Below, piece by piece: positions 1 through 13,742 of a stretch of 64,000 nt of DNA. The position numbers were made by a program, and so were the translations under genes. This DNA comes from Solenopsis invicta. Lineage: Eukaryota; Arthropoda; Insecta; Hymenoptera; Formicidae. Position 1 is the stretch's first letter, and each line of letters opens with the position of its first letter. The stretch lies in assembly GCF_016802725.1 (NCBI RefSeq), contig NC_052676.1, positions 6,155,433-6,219,432 on the forward strand, in the 5' to 3' direction. Below the pieces are notes generated by a model. It ran no database searches, was not told the origin of the DNA, and worked only from the letters and a program-made list of their open reading frames with translations.

Positions 1-60
1 TTGCGCTGCGTCATTTATACTTGATCAGTAGCCAGTCCGCGGTTTGGAAGGTTCTGAAGG
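1..60 (-). promoter_or_regulatory. TATA promoter of a fifth array copy lying off the left edge
   Basis: On the minus strand this stretch carries the TATAAA of the array promoter (bases 14-19) within the same surrounding sequence seen upstream of copies A to D, including the conserved block that reads ctactgatc just upstream. In the complete copies the ATG lies about 48 bp downstream of the TATA box, so the start codon here falls outside the window. The homology to the other promoters continues to about base 660. This shows directly that the array extends to the left. Confidence 0.8.
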
Positions 61-462
61 TGCACGCGGGAGTGACGATCGACGCATGAAATAATTGAGA
101 ATGACGCAGACACAAAAACATGATATTCGAAGAAGGGGAATACGTACGTGCGTATATGCAAGAGTAGTAGAACGCATATGAGCAAGAGGGTCTAAAAGAG
201 ATGTCTAGAGTGTCTAGGAGGAGGAACAGGAAGTGAATATGTGCATTAGAAAACGATGGAAATAAGTTTGAAAAAGAATCATAAACCCGCGTAGAGAAGA
301 AGAAAAATCTGTTGAGCGATATGAGACGAAAGGAAGTATAAATAATACAAGTGAAGAGGAAACGACTGAACTGGAGAGAATAATTTGCTTTATCAGTCAT
401 TGTGCGTTGCGTATCTATTTAAATTACGTAGCTATTATTGTGTTGAAACGAATTGTCTCTCC

Positions 463-539
463 CCAGGTAACAAGCAATAACGTCTTTGACGACACTTTAA
501 CGTTAAAATGACGACAAACAACGTCAGCTTGTTACCTGG
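463..539. mobile_element. Short hairpin element in the upstream region of the left-edge copy
   Basis: The arms ccaggtaacaagc and gcttgttacctgg are inverted copies flanking a short centre that contains ttaacgttaa. The corresponding upstream regions of copies A and B run straight through without it, so it is an insertion of about 75 bp. It has no coding capacity. Confidence 0.55.
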
Positions 540-559
540 ATCCCGTCTTGAATTACTGC

Positions 560-2440
560 CTTGAATTTCTGTTATAATGTTTGGTATTCTGTTAAGTTTC
601 CGAAATCAATTTTTTTCTGGGTAGTTACTGTAAACTTTAATGTTATGTATCTACAATTCAAAGATACAGAAAATTTAAAAAATTTGTAACGACGCTGTTT
701 TTTTTATTAATTTAGTAATTGATGTTTAATTAATTAAATTTATTTAAGTGAATTAATTAATACATAATTCCTATTCCTACAAATATTAATTTTTATTACA
801 ATATAAATGTATTCTTAAAAATATTCTATTAAATTTATAATATAGTTTTTCAAACCTAATTACTATATTTTAACATATTCATGATCGCATTTATGACAAA
901 AGGACTGAGGGGAAATTTGTGGCATCGCGATCTTCTTGTTTGACAAATCAGCACAGGTGATACATTTCAAATGTAGTCAATACAAACAGTACCATATTCT
1001 GTAGATGGCTTTTGTCATCAATCCACATTTTCAGATTATTAGATAAGGACACATTCTTCTTTAAAAAAAGGGAATAAAATAAATTAATTATTTAATCATT
1101 GAGAGAAAGAGATAGAGGGAGAGAGAGAGAGAGAGAAGAAAGAGAGAGTCCTTAGTATCTAGTTCTGTTCGGATATTCTTGAACGCGATAGACACGCGCA
1201 CATTTGTCTTGTAACTATTAGAACATATCGAAGTGACTTTGATCGCAATTTTTCTAAAATTATTTATTGTTAACTTATTTTCGAAACATTACTCCCTTAA
1301 ATTGTTATATTAATAAAATTATTTCTTCTAAGGTATCTAATTCTATTTATTTGAATTAACCATCAAACTCTCACAATACGTAACGTTAATTGAAAATTAA
1401 TACAAATATGCGTATTTTAAGAGTATTAGAACTCATAGCAGGAGCTTAGTGCTAAATATATATTTTTCGAGGTTTTGCAAAATAATTCTTCAAACTGTGC
1501 GCTGCTATTCTTCATCTTGAAACCTAGCTGTCACGTTGAATCAGAATAGTAATATCACTGTTATTAATTTGATAACATTGCTGCTGAAGCATCTGTCAAT
1601 AAAATTGGCGTCATTATCATAAGAGATGCTTCAACAGTAGTTATCAAATTAATAGCATTCTGATATTAATATGTAATAATTTATTAGTTCAATTAAAATT
1701 AGTGTAATATTTTGAATAAAAGGACTTTAGTATATAACTTTAGCTTATAACTTATTCACATAATTAATTTGAATTTTATTGATATTGAATCGAGCGTGAT
1801 AAATTTAAGAAAGAACGTTAGAAAGCCAAGCATATTAAAAATTTTACATTTACGTATTTCAAATAAGTAAATTTATATTTATATCTTACTAACTTACCTT
1901 ACTACACTAACATAGGTTAAATATACTATCAATATAACTATATATTAATTATTGTTATATATGTTTATTAAAGAAATACAAATTTACATAGATTTAGATA
2001 TACTATTGTAAATATAAAATTATAATTAGATTTAGGTAAATACTGAAATATTAGATTCAAATATAATCATTTTGTGATATATTTAGTATTTTCACTATTT
2101 TTTTATTGAGTTATATAATTCGTAACAAAACTGATTAATCTATGAAGGTTAAGAAGTCAATGTTAAGAGACTTTTTGTAGAAGCACTAACCATATAATAT
2201 TTGTCACATAATGTATAATTTATTAGGCAGAATTACATAATAAAATAATTAAAAATTAAGCTTTTAAAAAATTTTATTAATTTATTACTGATCAAGAAGT
2301 AAGATTTACTTTACAAAAAGTTGCCTTTTTGGTTCTATTTAATGATTAAATGATTTTAACTCTTTTATATTATCTATAATCATAATTTGCATAGGACAGT
2401 TTAATTTTTAATCGACATTTTTTAACGCGCAATATATAAA
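560..2440. other. AT-rich intergenic spacer with a conserved hairpin
   Basis: There is no open frame of interest. It contains a GA microsatellite (about 1108-1147) and a long imperfect hairpin (about 1556-1668) whose arms read attaatttgataac and gttatcaaattaat. The same hairpin sits at the equivalent place in the next spacer (about 8690-8790), so it predates the duplication. The rest is spacer homologous to the spacers upstream of copies A to C. Confidence 0.6.
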
Positions 2441-2448
2441 AACATACT

Positions 2449-2454
2449 TTTATT
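2449..2454 (-). other. Poly(A) signal AATAAA of copy A
   Basis: AATAAA on the minus strand, 69 bp after the stop codon of copy A. Equivalent hexamers lie after copies B (9586-9591), C (17010-17015) and D (30991-30996). Confidence 0.55.
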
Positions 2455-2522
2455 CTAATCAACAGAAGAAATGCCAATTGTATCAAATATATACGAGTAA
2501 AAAAAGTTCTTATATTTACGAA

Positions 2523-5500
2523 CTATGTGCATATTTTGCTTGCACACATTATACTACCCGACGGTAAAGGGATCATATGCTTTGTGACATTGCATTTTTC
2601 ATTCGGTAAACGCTGGCAAGTGGGCACCGGAGGCACTTCGCAAATGCATTTAACGCATGCAGAACTATAATCTGTACCTTGGCTCAACTCTTCACCGCGA
2701 TGCATAGTCATATTGCCAAAATAACAAACGTCCTCGTCTGAAAAATATAAACCAATAAAATATGTAGTTTTACATCATAAAATTAATTTCAAAATATATA
2801 TATCTTTATTGAGAGTATTGTAAATCCTTAGCTGTCGATAATAGTTTCAAAGTCGAAATATCAGAAAAAGAATTTAAGATATAAATAAATAAATAAATAA
2901 AATTGTTTTTTATAAATAAACGTTAAACATTAAGCATTATGGTGACATATTAAATAATACGTCTAAAGCAAAATTTTTTATGGAGAGAACGATAACGAAA
3001 TTAATTATTATTTTATAGGGTTGAAAGAAATGGTTTTCCGTAACATTTATCGCAATTAGATCTTATTTTATACTATTCAATGCACAATCATAATTAGTAC
3101 AATATGTTCAAATGCACGTTTAATTGACGAATCTTTTAAGTGCCAATGGGAATTAATTTATATAAAATATAAAATTTAGATTTTTGTAATGAATCAATAA
3201 TTAAAATTTCAACAATTAAAATTTTTGAATAAATAAAAGTTAATAATAAATTTAAATCCTTATAATATTAAATATTACAGGTTACATTAAATCTCTATGA
3301 TATTAAATATTAAACGTACCATTGGAATTTTTCTCGGCAGACTTCGAATTGTCCTGCTCGTTGTGAATAACAGTATCGTTAGCGTTTTCTGAAATATACA
3401 TACCAAACAATTAATATTATTTATAATTAGATAACATTGGTGTTATATATGTGCATAACACGCAAAATCTTTAATTTCTCGTGAACTTACGACATCTAGA
3501 AGAAAAATTGCAATCAGTTTGTGGCGATTGTCTTGATTCATAAATTGGAGCACAATTATTAAAAATGTAGGATGCATGTTTGAATTCGGCAGAGCAGGTT
3601 GCACGTTTGGGCTTTGCACAGAAAGGTTCGACGTTGTTTCCTAAAACCATTAAAAAATTTTATCTTATTCGTAAACTTAAATTATATATATATTTGAATT
3701 AAAATTTATATTATAAAATTGTTACTATATGCATTATTGAAATATACATGAACGTAAATTTAATCTTAATTATTATTAAAGGTATTAATTGTGAACATGA
3801 CAAATGTACGTTGAATTTAAAATGTCGAATTATTTAATTTTTTAGCATATTTATGCGTAAATAAATAAATAATTGTTTCCTAATATATGTATATAATTAA
3901 TATAAGTTTCGTAAAAAGATTAATTTAAATATTTTTCATTGCACAAAGAAAGTGAAACTTGTATCGTCAAAATTGTCACTTTTTTGTAAAATTTTCATAA
4001 TTTTATAATTTTTATTATTTTTAAGTTTATTATTATTTTTTAAATTTATCTACAATATAATTATATGAAAATGAACAATATTTTTGGCTTTTTTGTCTCA
4101 AAAATTATGGACTCTATTTTTTCTGCTATTTCGTAATTCCAGTGGCGAAGTTTCAATTACTGATTTATTATGACATCGATGTTTTGAATTCTTTTAATTA
4201 GTAACATTTTTAATATAATATAAATATGAAACAAACTATTCCTAAAGTTTAACAAAGATTGACTTTACTATTCTTTGTTAAAAAATTGGCAAAAGGTACT
4301 TTTTTCAACGTCCTAAATCAGGTATTCTCCTTATATAAACTAAACTAAAGCTAAAAAATTATTATCTATCATACTTTTCAAATTTATGTAGTGAAGATAC
4401 ATCTGTAATAATCGTTATTATTTGCAATTCAGCTTTCGTAAAAACGGTGAACATTAATGACCATTCTACAACGTATAAATATACTGCGTCGAATTAACTT
4501 TAACAATTCTTAGAATTGAACACGAATTACAGATATTAATGTATTTTACCACCCCATTTTACGACATCCATCTTTCTTCTACTGAACGCACTCATTAACA
4601 TATTATATCTCATTGTATGCTTACATTAATATAAGTATATTTTATGTTGTTACTTATTGTGTCAAAGTTAAAAAATTAAAAATGGTGTAAAAGTATCTGC
4701 GATTATTTTTACCTTCGTAACCCGGTTGGCATACACAGGTTAAATCCGGTTCACTTTCAACAGTAAAATATTCTCCATCTCTATATTCCATTCCGTCAAC
4801 ATTACAGATAGCTCTATCTTCAGGATTTTCAGCTAAAATATATAAGTGATATTTATTAAACACATATTCAAAATATTAATGTATCAGTATTGTTGCTGAC
4901 ATGTTTGCAGTTATAAAAACTGTGTCGTTATATTGGTAAATTGATACTTTCGCAATATGACAATTTTACGAGGGTTGCCCAAAAAGTAATGCCACACATT
5001 TTTTTTCTCAAAAACTATTTGTTCTACAAAAATGATGTTTACACATATGAAAGAATAATGTTTTATCTACTCACTCTATTTTTCTACATAATCTCTTTCA
5101 GTTTTTACTGCTTTCCTCCAGCGATTCACTAGGGCGTCAATGCCATGTGGGTACCTTGCTCTGGTTACGAAGCCAGGTTTTCACTGCGCTAATTATCTCT
5201 TTGTGGTCTTCAAAATGTTTTCCGGCCACTAAAAGATGGCATTCGTGGAAAACATTCCGTAACCAGAGCGAGGATTGGTACTGACAGGGCATAAACACCC
5301 TAATCGCTGGAGGAAGGCAGTAGAACTTGAAGGAGATTATGTAGAAAAATAGAGTGAGTAGATAAAACACCATTCTTTTATATGTGTAAAGATTATTTTT
5401 GTAGGAGAAATAGTTTTTAAGATAAAAAATGTGGGGCATTACGTTTCGGGCAATCCTCGTAGATAACAACTTGTCAGCAATTTGTCCGCAATTTATTGTA

Positions 5501-6808
5501 GTAGCGAAAAGCAATGTACTGGGGAAAGTATGGAAAGAGAAAGTTATATACACATTTATAAAATTTAATATGACAAAATCTATATCTAACTGTACAGTCC
5601 TAATGTCTTAATGTAGCTTATAGTCTCAAATTTTTCTGGTGAATATATGTAGTAATCTTGGCAAAATTAGTTTTGGTGATTTACCATTTCTTTCCCACAA
5701 ATAAGAGGTGCGCGGTGCGAGAGACGGCGATCTCTTAAAAATTTAATATGTTCTACGTGATTTTAAACCGGAACCTCTGGCACAGAGAGAACACGCATAA
5801 CACAATCAACACAAATCTTAGCAAGTAAGCTAAAGTAAATAAATTTTATTTTTGTCTATAATCTTAATTATATGTATGCTTACGACAAACTTCTTCTCCA
5901 GGACAGCACCATAATGGAGAATTCTTTCTATAGCAGCCTGCTCTCGCTGGTTCAAAGGTGGGACAATCGACTTCTGCGCATCTGAACGAGGCGCTGCATT
6001 AAAAGAAATAATACAGTTTTAATAAATAGAACTTAATTATTAAAACACTTAAATAAAACAATTTAAAAATATTAATTTTGAGAATTTTGCTTACATTCCG
6101 TTACGTTTTCTGATGCAGGTACAACCAACGTCACAAGGATCTGCATCTTCATCCTTCAGATCTTCTCCGACCTCGTACGAGTTACCGTTGACGTAACATT
6201 TGTGAGGTGACCTCTTTTTCAGATGATCACAGGTGTACTTTGTGGCGCAGCAATCACCCACATTTTTGTACACCGGGATACAATTGAGATTCTCGTAATA
6301 TGCCAATGGACCCGGACATTTTGTTGGATCGCAGTTCTCTTTACAACAGCAAAAGACAACGAGAATTTAATACAATATACATTACCGCTCGTGATAAAAG
6401 TAAATGTTTAGCCGGATGTAAGAATTGTTCTCAATATTGCAGCAATATTTTGCAATGTTTCTGCAATACTGTATTATATGTGATGCTTAGAGTTGCGTTA
6501 TTAATACAACGAAATTTCGAGTGAGACGTAGAATAGATTCAGAAGTTTATGAGAAATGTCAAAGTATTTATAAAATGTTAATTCGTACATATATAGAATC
6601 AGTTAAAAAATATTTCTGAAAAAGTAGTGCACCGAAAACTTTTAAATTATAGCAGAATTTAAATTAATCTTTAATTGACAATTACTAAAATTATTATTAA
6701 ACACTTTTCTTATATATTATACATTTATTGTTTTGTAAAAATTTTTAGATATTGTAATAAACGTATAAAACTTACAAATATGTGTTTTTTTCTTCTCCCT
6801 CCCTCCCT

Positions 6809-6869
<61 letters not shown>

Positions 6870-7202
6870 CGTAAAGAATTTGCCGGTTACTTAATTTGAG
6901 TTAAACTTTTAAAAAACTTTAATACCTTCAACAATTGATTATTTTGTTTAGAATTTAGCCACAAAATTATCATTAACTCTTATACGTATCACAAAACCAT
7001 GTTGGAATATTGGAAAACAACTTAATTGTTTTAACAGTGTTTTTTAGATAAAATTAGTATTTGAATAATTCTTTATAACAACTTGTCGCAGGTTTTTCGT
7101 GAGTGTCGTCTCCTCCATAGACTCACCTTGACCAATTGCGATCGTAATGAACGCCAGACAGGCGCATATCTGAATAAGAGGACGACAGCCACGACGTGTC
7201 AT
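2523..7202 (-). CDS. Array copy A: secreted cysteine-rich protein with serial VWC-like modules
   Basis: The seven exons, in gene order, are 7127-7202, 6095-6338, 5884-5993, 4713-4832, 3491-3640, 3320-3388 and 2523-2737. They total 984 nt (327 residues) and all introns are GT-AG. Residues 1-25 are a signal peptide (MTRRGCRPLIQ then a hydrophobic run). Exon 2 gives a half-module with the pattern CPGPLAYY, PVY, GDCCATKY and C, then the start of the next module (KCYVNG, Y, GE, CDVGC). Exon 3 ends that module with LWCCPGEEVC. Exons 4-5 form a third, exon 6 is a polar linker, and exon 7 carries CYFGNMTMHRG and CVKCICEVPPVPTC. The spacing is that of von Willebrand C modules; secretion is inferred. 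An in-frame ATG at 7250 overlaps the TATA box, so the ATG at 7202 was chosen. The C-terminal tail after NEKC is specific to this copy. I do not recognise a named orthologue. Partners and function are unknown. Confidence 0.82.
4969..5459. mobile_element. Palindromic mariner-derived element in intron 3 of copy A
   Basis: The ends read cgagggttgcccaa and its inverted counterpart ttgcccgaaac-like near 5440-5459, flanked by TA on both sides (4967-4968, 5460-5461), the mariner target site. Inside are two inverted copies of a mariner transposase 3' end: on the minus strand the frame around 5140-5300 reads AGKHFEDHKEIISAVKTWL then NRWRKAVKTERDYVEK and stop, and on the plus strand 5290-5350 reads NRWRKAVELEGDYVEK and stop. 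Copies B and C have uninterrupted sequence at this point, so the empty site is visible. The element is non-autonomous. Confidence 0.75.
6793..6869. repeat. CT/GA microsatellite in intron 1 of copy A
   Basis: A run of ccct then ct dinucleotides. Equivalent runs occur in intron 1 of copies B (about 14900-14946) and C (about 20306-20342), so the tract is an old feature of the intron. Copy D lacks it. Confidence 0.85.
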
Positions 7203-7800
7203 GTTCGAGCAATGTGAGAACTTGCGCGATTTACTATCGCGGAGCGTCATTTATACTCGATCAGTAGCCAGTCTGCGGTCTGGAAGGGACTGAAAGTGGA
7301 CGCGAGAAAAACGTTAAATACATGAAATATGAATGACGCAGACACAGAAACACGATATAGTAAGAAGGGGAAAACAAACGTGCGTATATGCGAGAGTAAT
7401 TCAACGCAGGTAAGTAAGAGAGTCTAGGAGAGATGGTTAGAAGGCTAGGAGGATAAATAGGATGTGAATATGCGCGTTAAAGAAGAATGAAAATGAATAT
7501 GAAAGAGAATTCGTAATTCCGCGTAGAGAAGAAGAAAAATTTGATGATCAATACGAAGAAGATATAAAAAATAGGACAAGTGACAAGAAATCGCTAAACT
7601 GGAGAGTATAATTTGCTTTATCAGTCATTTTACGTTGCGTACTTATTTAAATTACGTAGCTATTGTGTCGAAACAAATTATCTCTCTCGTCTTGAATTAG
7701 TGCCTTGAATTTCTGTTAGAATAGCTGGTATTTTGTTAAGTTTCCAAAATCATCAATTTTTTTGCCGGTAGTTAATGTAAAACTTAATAATATGTATCCA
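7203..7800 (-). promoter_or_regulatory. Promoter and conserved 5' flank of copy A
   Basis: TATAAA lies at 7250-7255 on the minus strand, 48 bp before the ATG, which predicts transcription starting near 7220-7225 and a very short 5' leader. The sequence immediately upstream, and about 500 bp beyond it, is shared with the left-edge copy and copies B, C and D. It is easier to align by eye than the introns, which suggests conserved regulatory sequence or recent exchange. Confidence 0.7.
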
Positions 7801-9580
7801 ATTCAAAAATACAGAATATATAACAAATTTATAATGATGTTATTTTTTTATTAATTTAATAATGGATATTTCATTAATTAAATAAATATTTAAGTAGGTG
7901 AAATAATAAATGATTTTTATTTCTACAAATATTACTTTTTATTAGAATTTAAATTTATTCTTAAAAATATTTATGTAAATTTATAATATAGTTTTTCAAA
8001 CATAATTATTATATTTTAATTCATTCATGATGACATTCAAGACGAAGAGACTGAAAGGGGATTTGTGGCATCGCGAACTTCTTGTCTTGACAAATCAACG
8101 CAGAGTCTACTTTGCAAATGTAGTCAATACAAACAGTATCACAATCTGTAGATGGCTTTAGTTTGTCGTTAATCCTTTTAGATTATCAGATAGGCACACA
8201 GTTTTCTTTAAAAAAGGAGAATATAAAATAAATTAATTATTTAATTAATGAGAGAAAGAGAGAGAGAATCCTCAGTATCTAGTTCCGAATATTTTTGAAA
8301 GCGATAGACACGCGCGCTTTTACTTTGTAACCATCAGAACATGTCAAAATGTCGTTAGATTGCGACTTTTCTAAAATTATTTATTGTTTCTTATTTTCGA
8401 AACATTATTATCCCGTAAAATTGTTATGCTAAAGAAAGTGCTTTTTTCTTTTTAAGAAATCTAACTCTATTTATTTGAATTAACCATCAGAGTCTTATAA
8501 TACGTTACTTGAAAATTAATACAAATTTACGTATTTTAAGAGTATCAGTACTCATAGCAGGATCTTAATAATGCTTAATATATGTTTTTCGCGATTATAC
8601 AAACTAGTTCTTTAAACTGTGCGCTATTATTTTCAGTCTTGAATCGTAGCTGTCCAGTTGACCTCGAATATTAATATCATAATGTTATTAATTTGATAAC
8701 ATTACTGCTAAAGCATCTATCAATAAAATTGACGTCGTCATAACAGATGCTTCAGCAGTAATATTATCATATTAATAGCTAGTTTTATGATATTACTATG
8801 TAATAATTTATTAGTTTAATTAAAATTAGTATAGTATATTGAATAAAAGGTCTTTAGTTATAACTTTAGCATATAACTTATGGACATAATAAATTAGTAT
8901 TTTATTGATACCGAATAGAGTGTGATAAATTTAAGAAAGTTGTTAGAAAGCCAAGCATATTAAAAATTTTACATTCATGTATTTCAAATAAGTAAATTTA
9001 TATTTATACCTTGCTACTTACCTTACTATACTAACATAAATTAAATAGACAATCAATATAACTATACATTAATTATTATTGTATCCGTTTGTTAAAGAAA
9101 TACAAATTTACACCTACAGATTTAGATATACTATTATAAATATAAAATTATAATTAGATTTAGGTAAATGTTAATATACTAGAATCAAATATAATTATTC
9201 TGTCACATAATAATATTTAGTACTTTTAGTATTTTTTTATTGACTAATATAATGAATAACAAGATTGATAAATCTATGAAGGTTAAGAAGTCAATGATAA
9301 GAGACCTTTTTGGAGAAGCGCGAAACTTATATTTGTTATAAAATATATAATTTATTAAGTAGAATTCATAATCAAATAAAATAATAGAGAATAAAGCTTT
9401 TAAAAAAATTTATTAATCTATTAATGATCAAGAAGTATGATTTACTTTACAAATAGTTGCTTTTTTGGTTTTATTTAATGATTAAATGATTTTAACTCTT
9501 TAATATTATCTATAATCATAATTTGCATAGGACAGCTGGAATTTATAACCGAATATCTTTTACATGCAATGTCTAAAAAC
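7800..9580. other. AT-rich intergenic spacer between copies A and B
   Basis: It is colinear with spacer 560-2440, including the hairpin at about 8690-8790 and a short GA run near 8250. The AATAAA of copy B is at 9586-9591. No gene is seen. Confidence 0.6.
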
Positions 9581-9676
9581 ATGTTTTTATTGTAATTAAC
9601 AGAAGAAATACAAATTGAATCAGATATGCAGGTTTAAAAAAGTTCTTATATTTACGAACTATTTGCATATTTTTTC

Positions 9677-12600
9677 TTAATACAGGGTAATACTACCCCA
9701 CGGTGAAACTCTGATACCATGAAAACGCTGCGGGTGGAAAAGGTGGTGCCTCGCGTAATTGCATTCTTCATACGGTATACGCTGACAAGTGGGCACCGGA
9801 GGCACTTCGCAAATGCATTTAACGCATACGGAACTATAATCTGTATTTTGATTCAACTCGTCACCGCGGTGCATAGTCATATTACCAAAATAACAAACGT
9901 CCTCGTCTGAAAAGAATAAATCGATTAAACATGTACTTTTACATGATAAAATTAATTTCAAAATATATCTTCATTGAAAGTATTGTAAATTCTTAACTGT
10001 TGATAATAGTTTTGAAGTTAAAATGTCAGAAAGAAAATTCAAGATATAAATAAGTAAATAAAATTATTTTTTATGAATAAACGTCAAACAATAGGCATTG
10101 TGGTAATGTATTAAATAACATGTCTAAAGCAAAATTTCTTATGGAGATAACGCTAACAAAATTAAATATTATTTGATAGGGTTGTTAGAAATTGTTTTCC
10201 GCAGCATTTATCGCAATTAGCTCTCATTTCATACTATTTAATGCATAATCATAATTATTATATCACAGTATGTTTAAATGCATATTAACAAGTGCTAATA
10301 TAATACGGGAATTTATTTCTATATAATATAAAATTTATATTTTTTTGATGAATCGATAATTAAAATTTCAACAATTAAAATTTTTTAATAATCAATAGTT
10401 AATATTAATTTTAAATCCTCATAGTATTAAATATTACAGGTTACATTAAATCTCTATAACATTAAACATTGAACGTACCATTGGAATTTTTCTCGGTAGA
10501 CTTCGAATTGTCCTGCTCGTTGTGAATAACGGTGTCGTTACCGTTTTCTGAAATATACATATCCAATAACCATTATTTACAATTAAATAACATTGGCGTT
10601 ATATATGTGCATAACACGCAAAATCTTTAATTTCTCATGAACTTACGACATCTGGTAGAATAACTGCAATCAGTTTGTGGCGATTGACTTGAGTCATAAA
10701 TCGGAGCACAATTATTAAATAAGTGGAATGCATATTTGAATTCGGGAGTGCAGGTATCACGTTTAAGCTTTGCACAGAAAGGTTCGACGTTGTTCCCTAA
10801 AACAATTTAAAAATGTTATCTAACACGTAAACTTAAATTATATATATTTGAATTAAAATATTATAAAATTGTTACTATATGCATTATTGAAATATACATA
10901 AACGCAAATTTAATCTTAATTATTAGTATAGATCTTAATTATTAACATGACAAATGTAAGTTGACATTTAAAATGTTGAATTATTTAATTTTTATAGCAT
11001 ATTTCTGCATAAATAAATAAATAATTGTTTCCCAATATATGTATAAAATTAATATAAGTTTCGTAAAAAGATTAATTTAAACATTTTTCATTGCGCAAAG
11101 AAAGTGAAACTTGTATCGTCAAAATTTTCACTTTTTTGTAAAGTTCTCACAATTTTATAATTTTATAACTTTTATTATTTTTAAATATATTATTTATTTT
11201 TTTAATTTATTTACAATATAATTATATAAAAATGCAAAATATTTGTGCCTTCTTTGTTTCAGAAATTATGGGCTCCAATTTTCCTGCTATTTCGTAATTC
11301 CAGTGGCGAGATTTTAATTACTTTATTATGAAATCAATGTTTTGAATTCTTTTAATTAATAACATTTTTAATATAATATAAATATGAAGCAAATTATTCC
11401 TAAAGTTTAAGAAAGATTGACTTTACTTTTCTTTGTTAAAAAATTGACAAAAAGCAATTTTTCAGCGTCCTAAATCAAGTATATTTCTTATATAAGATAG
11501 ACTAAAGGTAAAAAATTAATATCTAATGATTTTTTTAAATTTATGTGAAGATACACCTATAAAAATTGTTATGATTTGCAAAACTGAAATTTAACTTTCG
11601 TAAAAACGCGATGAACATTAATGACCATTCTACAATGTATAAATAGACTGCATCGAAGTAATTTTAACAATTTTTAGAATTGAACACAACTTACAGATAA
11701 CAATGTATTTTACCACCCAATTTTACAACATCCATCTCTCTTCTACTGAAAGCACTTATTAGCATATTATATTTCATCGTATGCTTATATTAATATAGGT
11801 ACATTTTATGTTGTTACTTATTGTGTCAAAGTTAAAAAATTAAAAATGGTGTAAAAGTATCTGGGATTATTTTTACCTTTGTAACCCGGTTGGCATACAC
11901 ATCTTAAATCTGGTTCACCTTCAACAGCAAAAAATTCTCCGTCTCTATATATCTTTCCGTCTACATTACAGATAGCTCTATCTTCGGGATTTTCAGCTAA
12001 AATATATAAGTGATATTTATTAAACACGTATCCAAAATAGCAATACGTCTGTATTGTTGCTGACATATTTGCAGTTATCCAAACTGTGTCGTTATATTGG
12101 TAAACTGATGCTTCCGATGCGATATGACAGATTTAGGTAGCAACTTGTCAGCAATTTGTTCGCAATTTATTGTAGTAGCGGAAAGCAATGTACTGAGGAA
12201 AGTGTGGAAAAAAAAATTTATATACAAATGTATATAATTTAATATTGGCGTACACAAAATTGGCATTACACTGCACAGTCCGAGTCTTAATGTAGCCTTA
12301 ATCTCTTGGGACTGAGGCATGTAGTCTCAGATTTTCTGGTAAATATATGTAGGGTAATCTTGGCAAAATTACTTTCGGTGATTTACCATTCCTTTCCAAT
12401 GAGAGGTGCGCGGTACGAGAGACGACAATTAATTACTCGTAATAATTTAATATGGTCTGGATGATTTTAAACCTGAACTTTTGACACAGAGAGCACACGC
12501 ATAACACGAGCAACACAAATCTCGGCATGTAAGCTAAAGTAAATAAATCCTATTCTTGTTTATAATCTTAATTAAGTTATGTATGCTTACGACAAACTTC

Positions 12601-13412
12601 CTCTAAGTCACAGCACCTTAATGGCGAATGTTTTTTATAACAGCCTGGTTGCGCTGGCCGTGAAATACAACCTTCGCTTAAGCAACGAAATGCAGCGCTA
12701 AATTTAAAGAAATGATGGTTTTGATAAGTAGAACTTAATTATTACAACACTAAAATGAAACAATTTAAAAATGTTAATGTTGAGGACTTTGCTTACATTC
12801 CGCCACGTCCTGCAGTGCAGTTACAACCAGTGTCACAAGGAGTTGCATCCTCATCTTTCAGTTTCTCTCCGATCTCGTACGCATTATCGTTGACGTAACA
12901 TTTGGTAGGTGACCTCTCTTTCAGATGATCACAGGTGAATTTTGTGGCGCAGCAATCACCCTCATTTTTGTACACCGGGATACATTTGAGACTCTTGTAA
13001 TATGCCAATGGGCCCGGACATTTTGTTGGATTGCAATTCTCTTTACAAAAACAAAAGATCCCGAGAATTTAATACAATATACATTACCGCTTGTGATAAA
13101 GGTAAATGTTTAGCCGGATGTAAGAATCGTTCTCAATACTGCAGCAATATTTTGCAATGTTTCTGCAATACTGTATTATATGGGATGCTTATTGTTAGAG
13201 TTGCGTTATCAAGAGGCGCGGTCGATGACGGCGACGGCGACGACGGCGACGACGCGCGATAACGACGACGACGACGGCGACGACGCGCGATAACGACGAC
13301 GACGGCGACGACGGCGACGACGCGCGATAACGACGACGACGGCGACGACGATGACAACGACGGCGACGACGACGACAACGACGACCACGACGGCGACGAC
13401 GCGCGGTAACGA

Positions 13413-13471
<59 letters not shown>

Positions 13472-13504
13472 ACGGCGACGACGATGGCGGCGACGGCGAC
13501 GACG

Positions 13505-13563
<59 letters not shown>

Positions 13564-13711
13564 GCGATAACGACGACGACGACGGCGACGACGCGCGATA
13601 ACGACGACGACGACGGCGACGACGCGCGATAACGACGACGACGGCGACGACGGATGACAACGACGGCGACGACGACGACAACGACGACCACGACGGCGAC
13701 GACGCGCTGTA

Positions 13712-13742
<31 letters not shown>

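Noticed and set aside
11..400. 129-codon minus-strand frame at the left edge, and the similar 20721-21057 frames
   Set aside because: They lie in the promoter flank of array copies, differ by frameshifts between copies and run across the TATA box.
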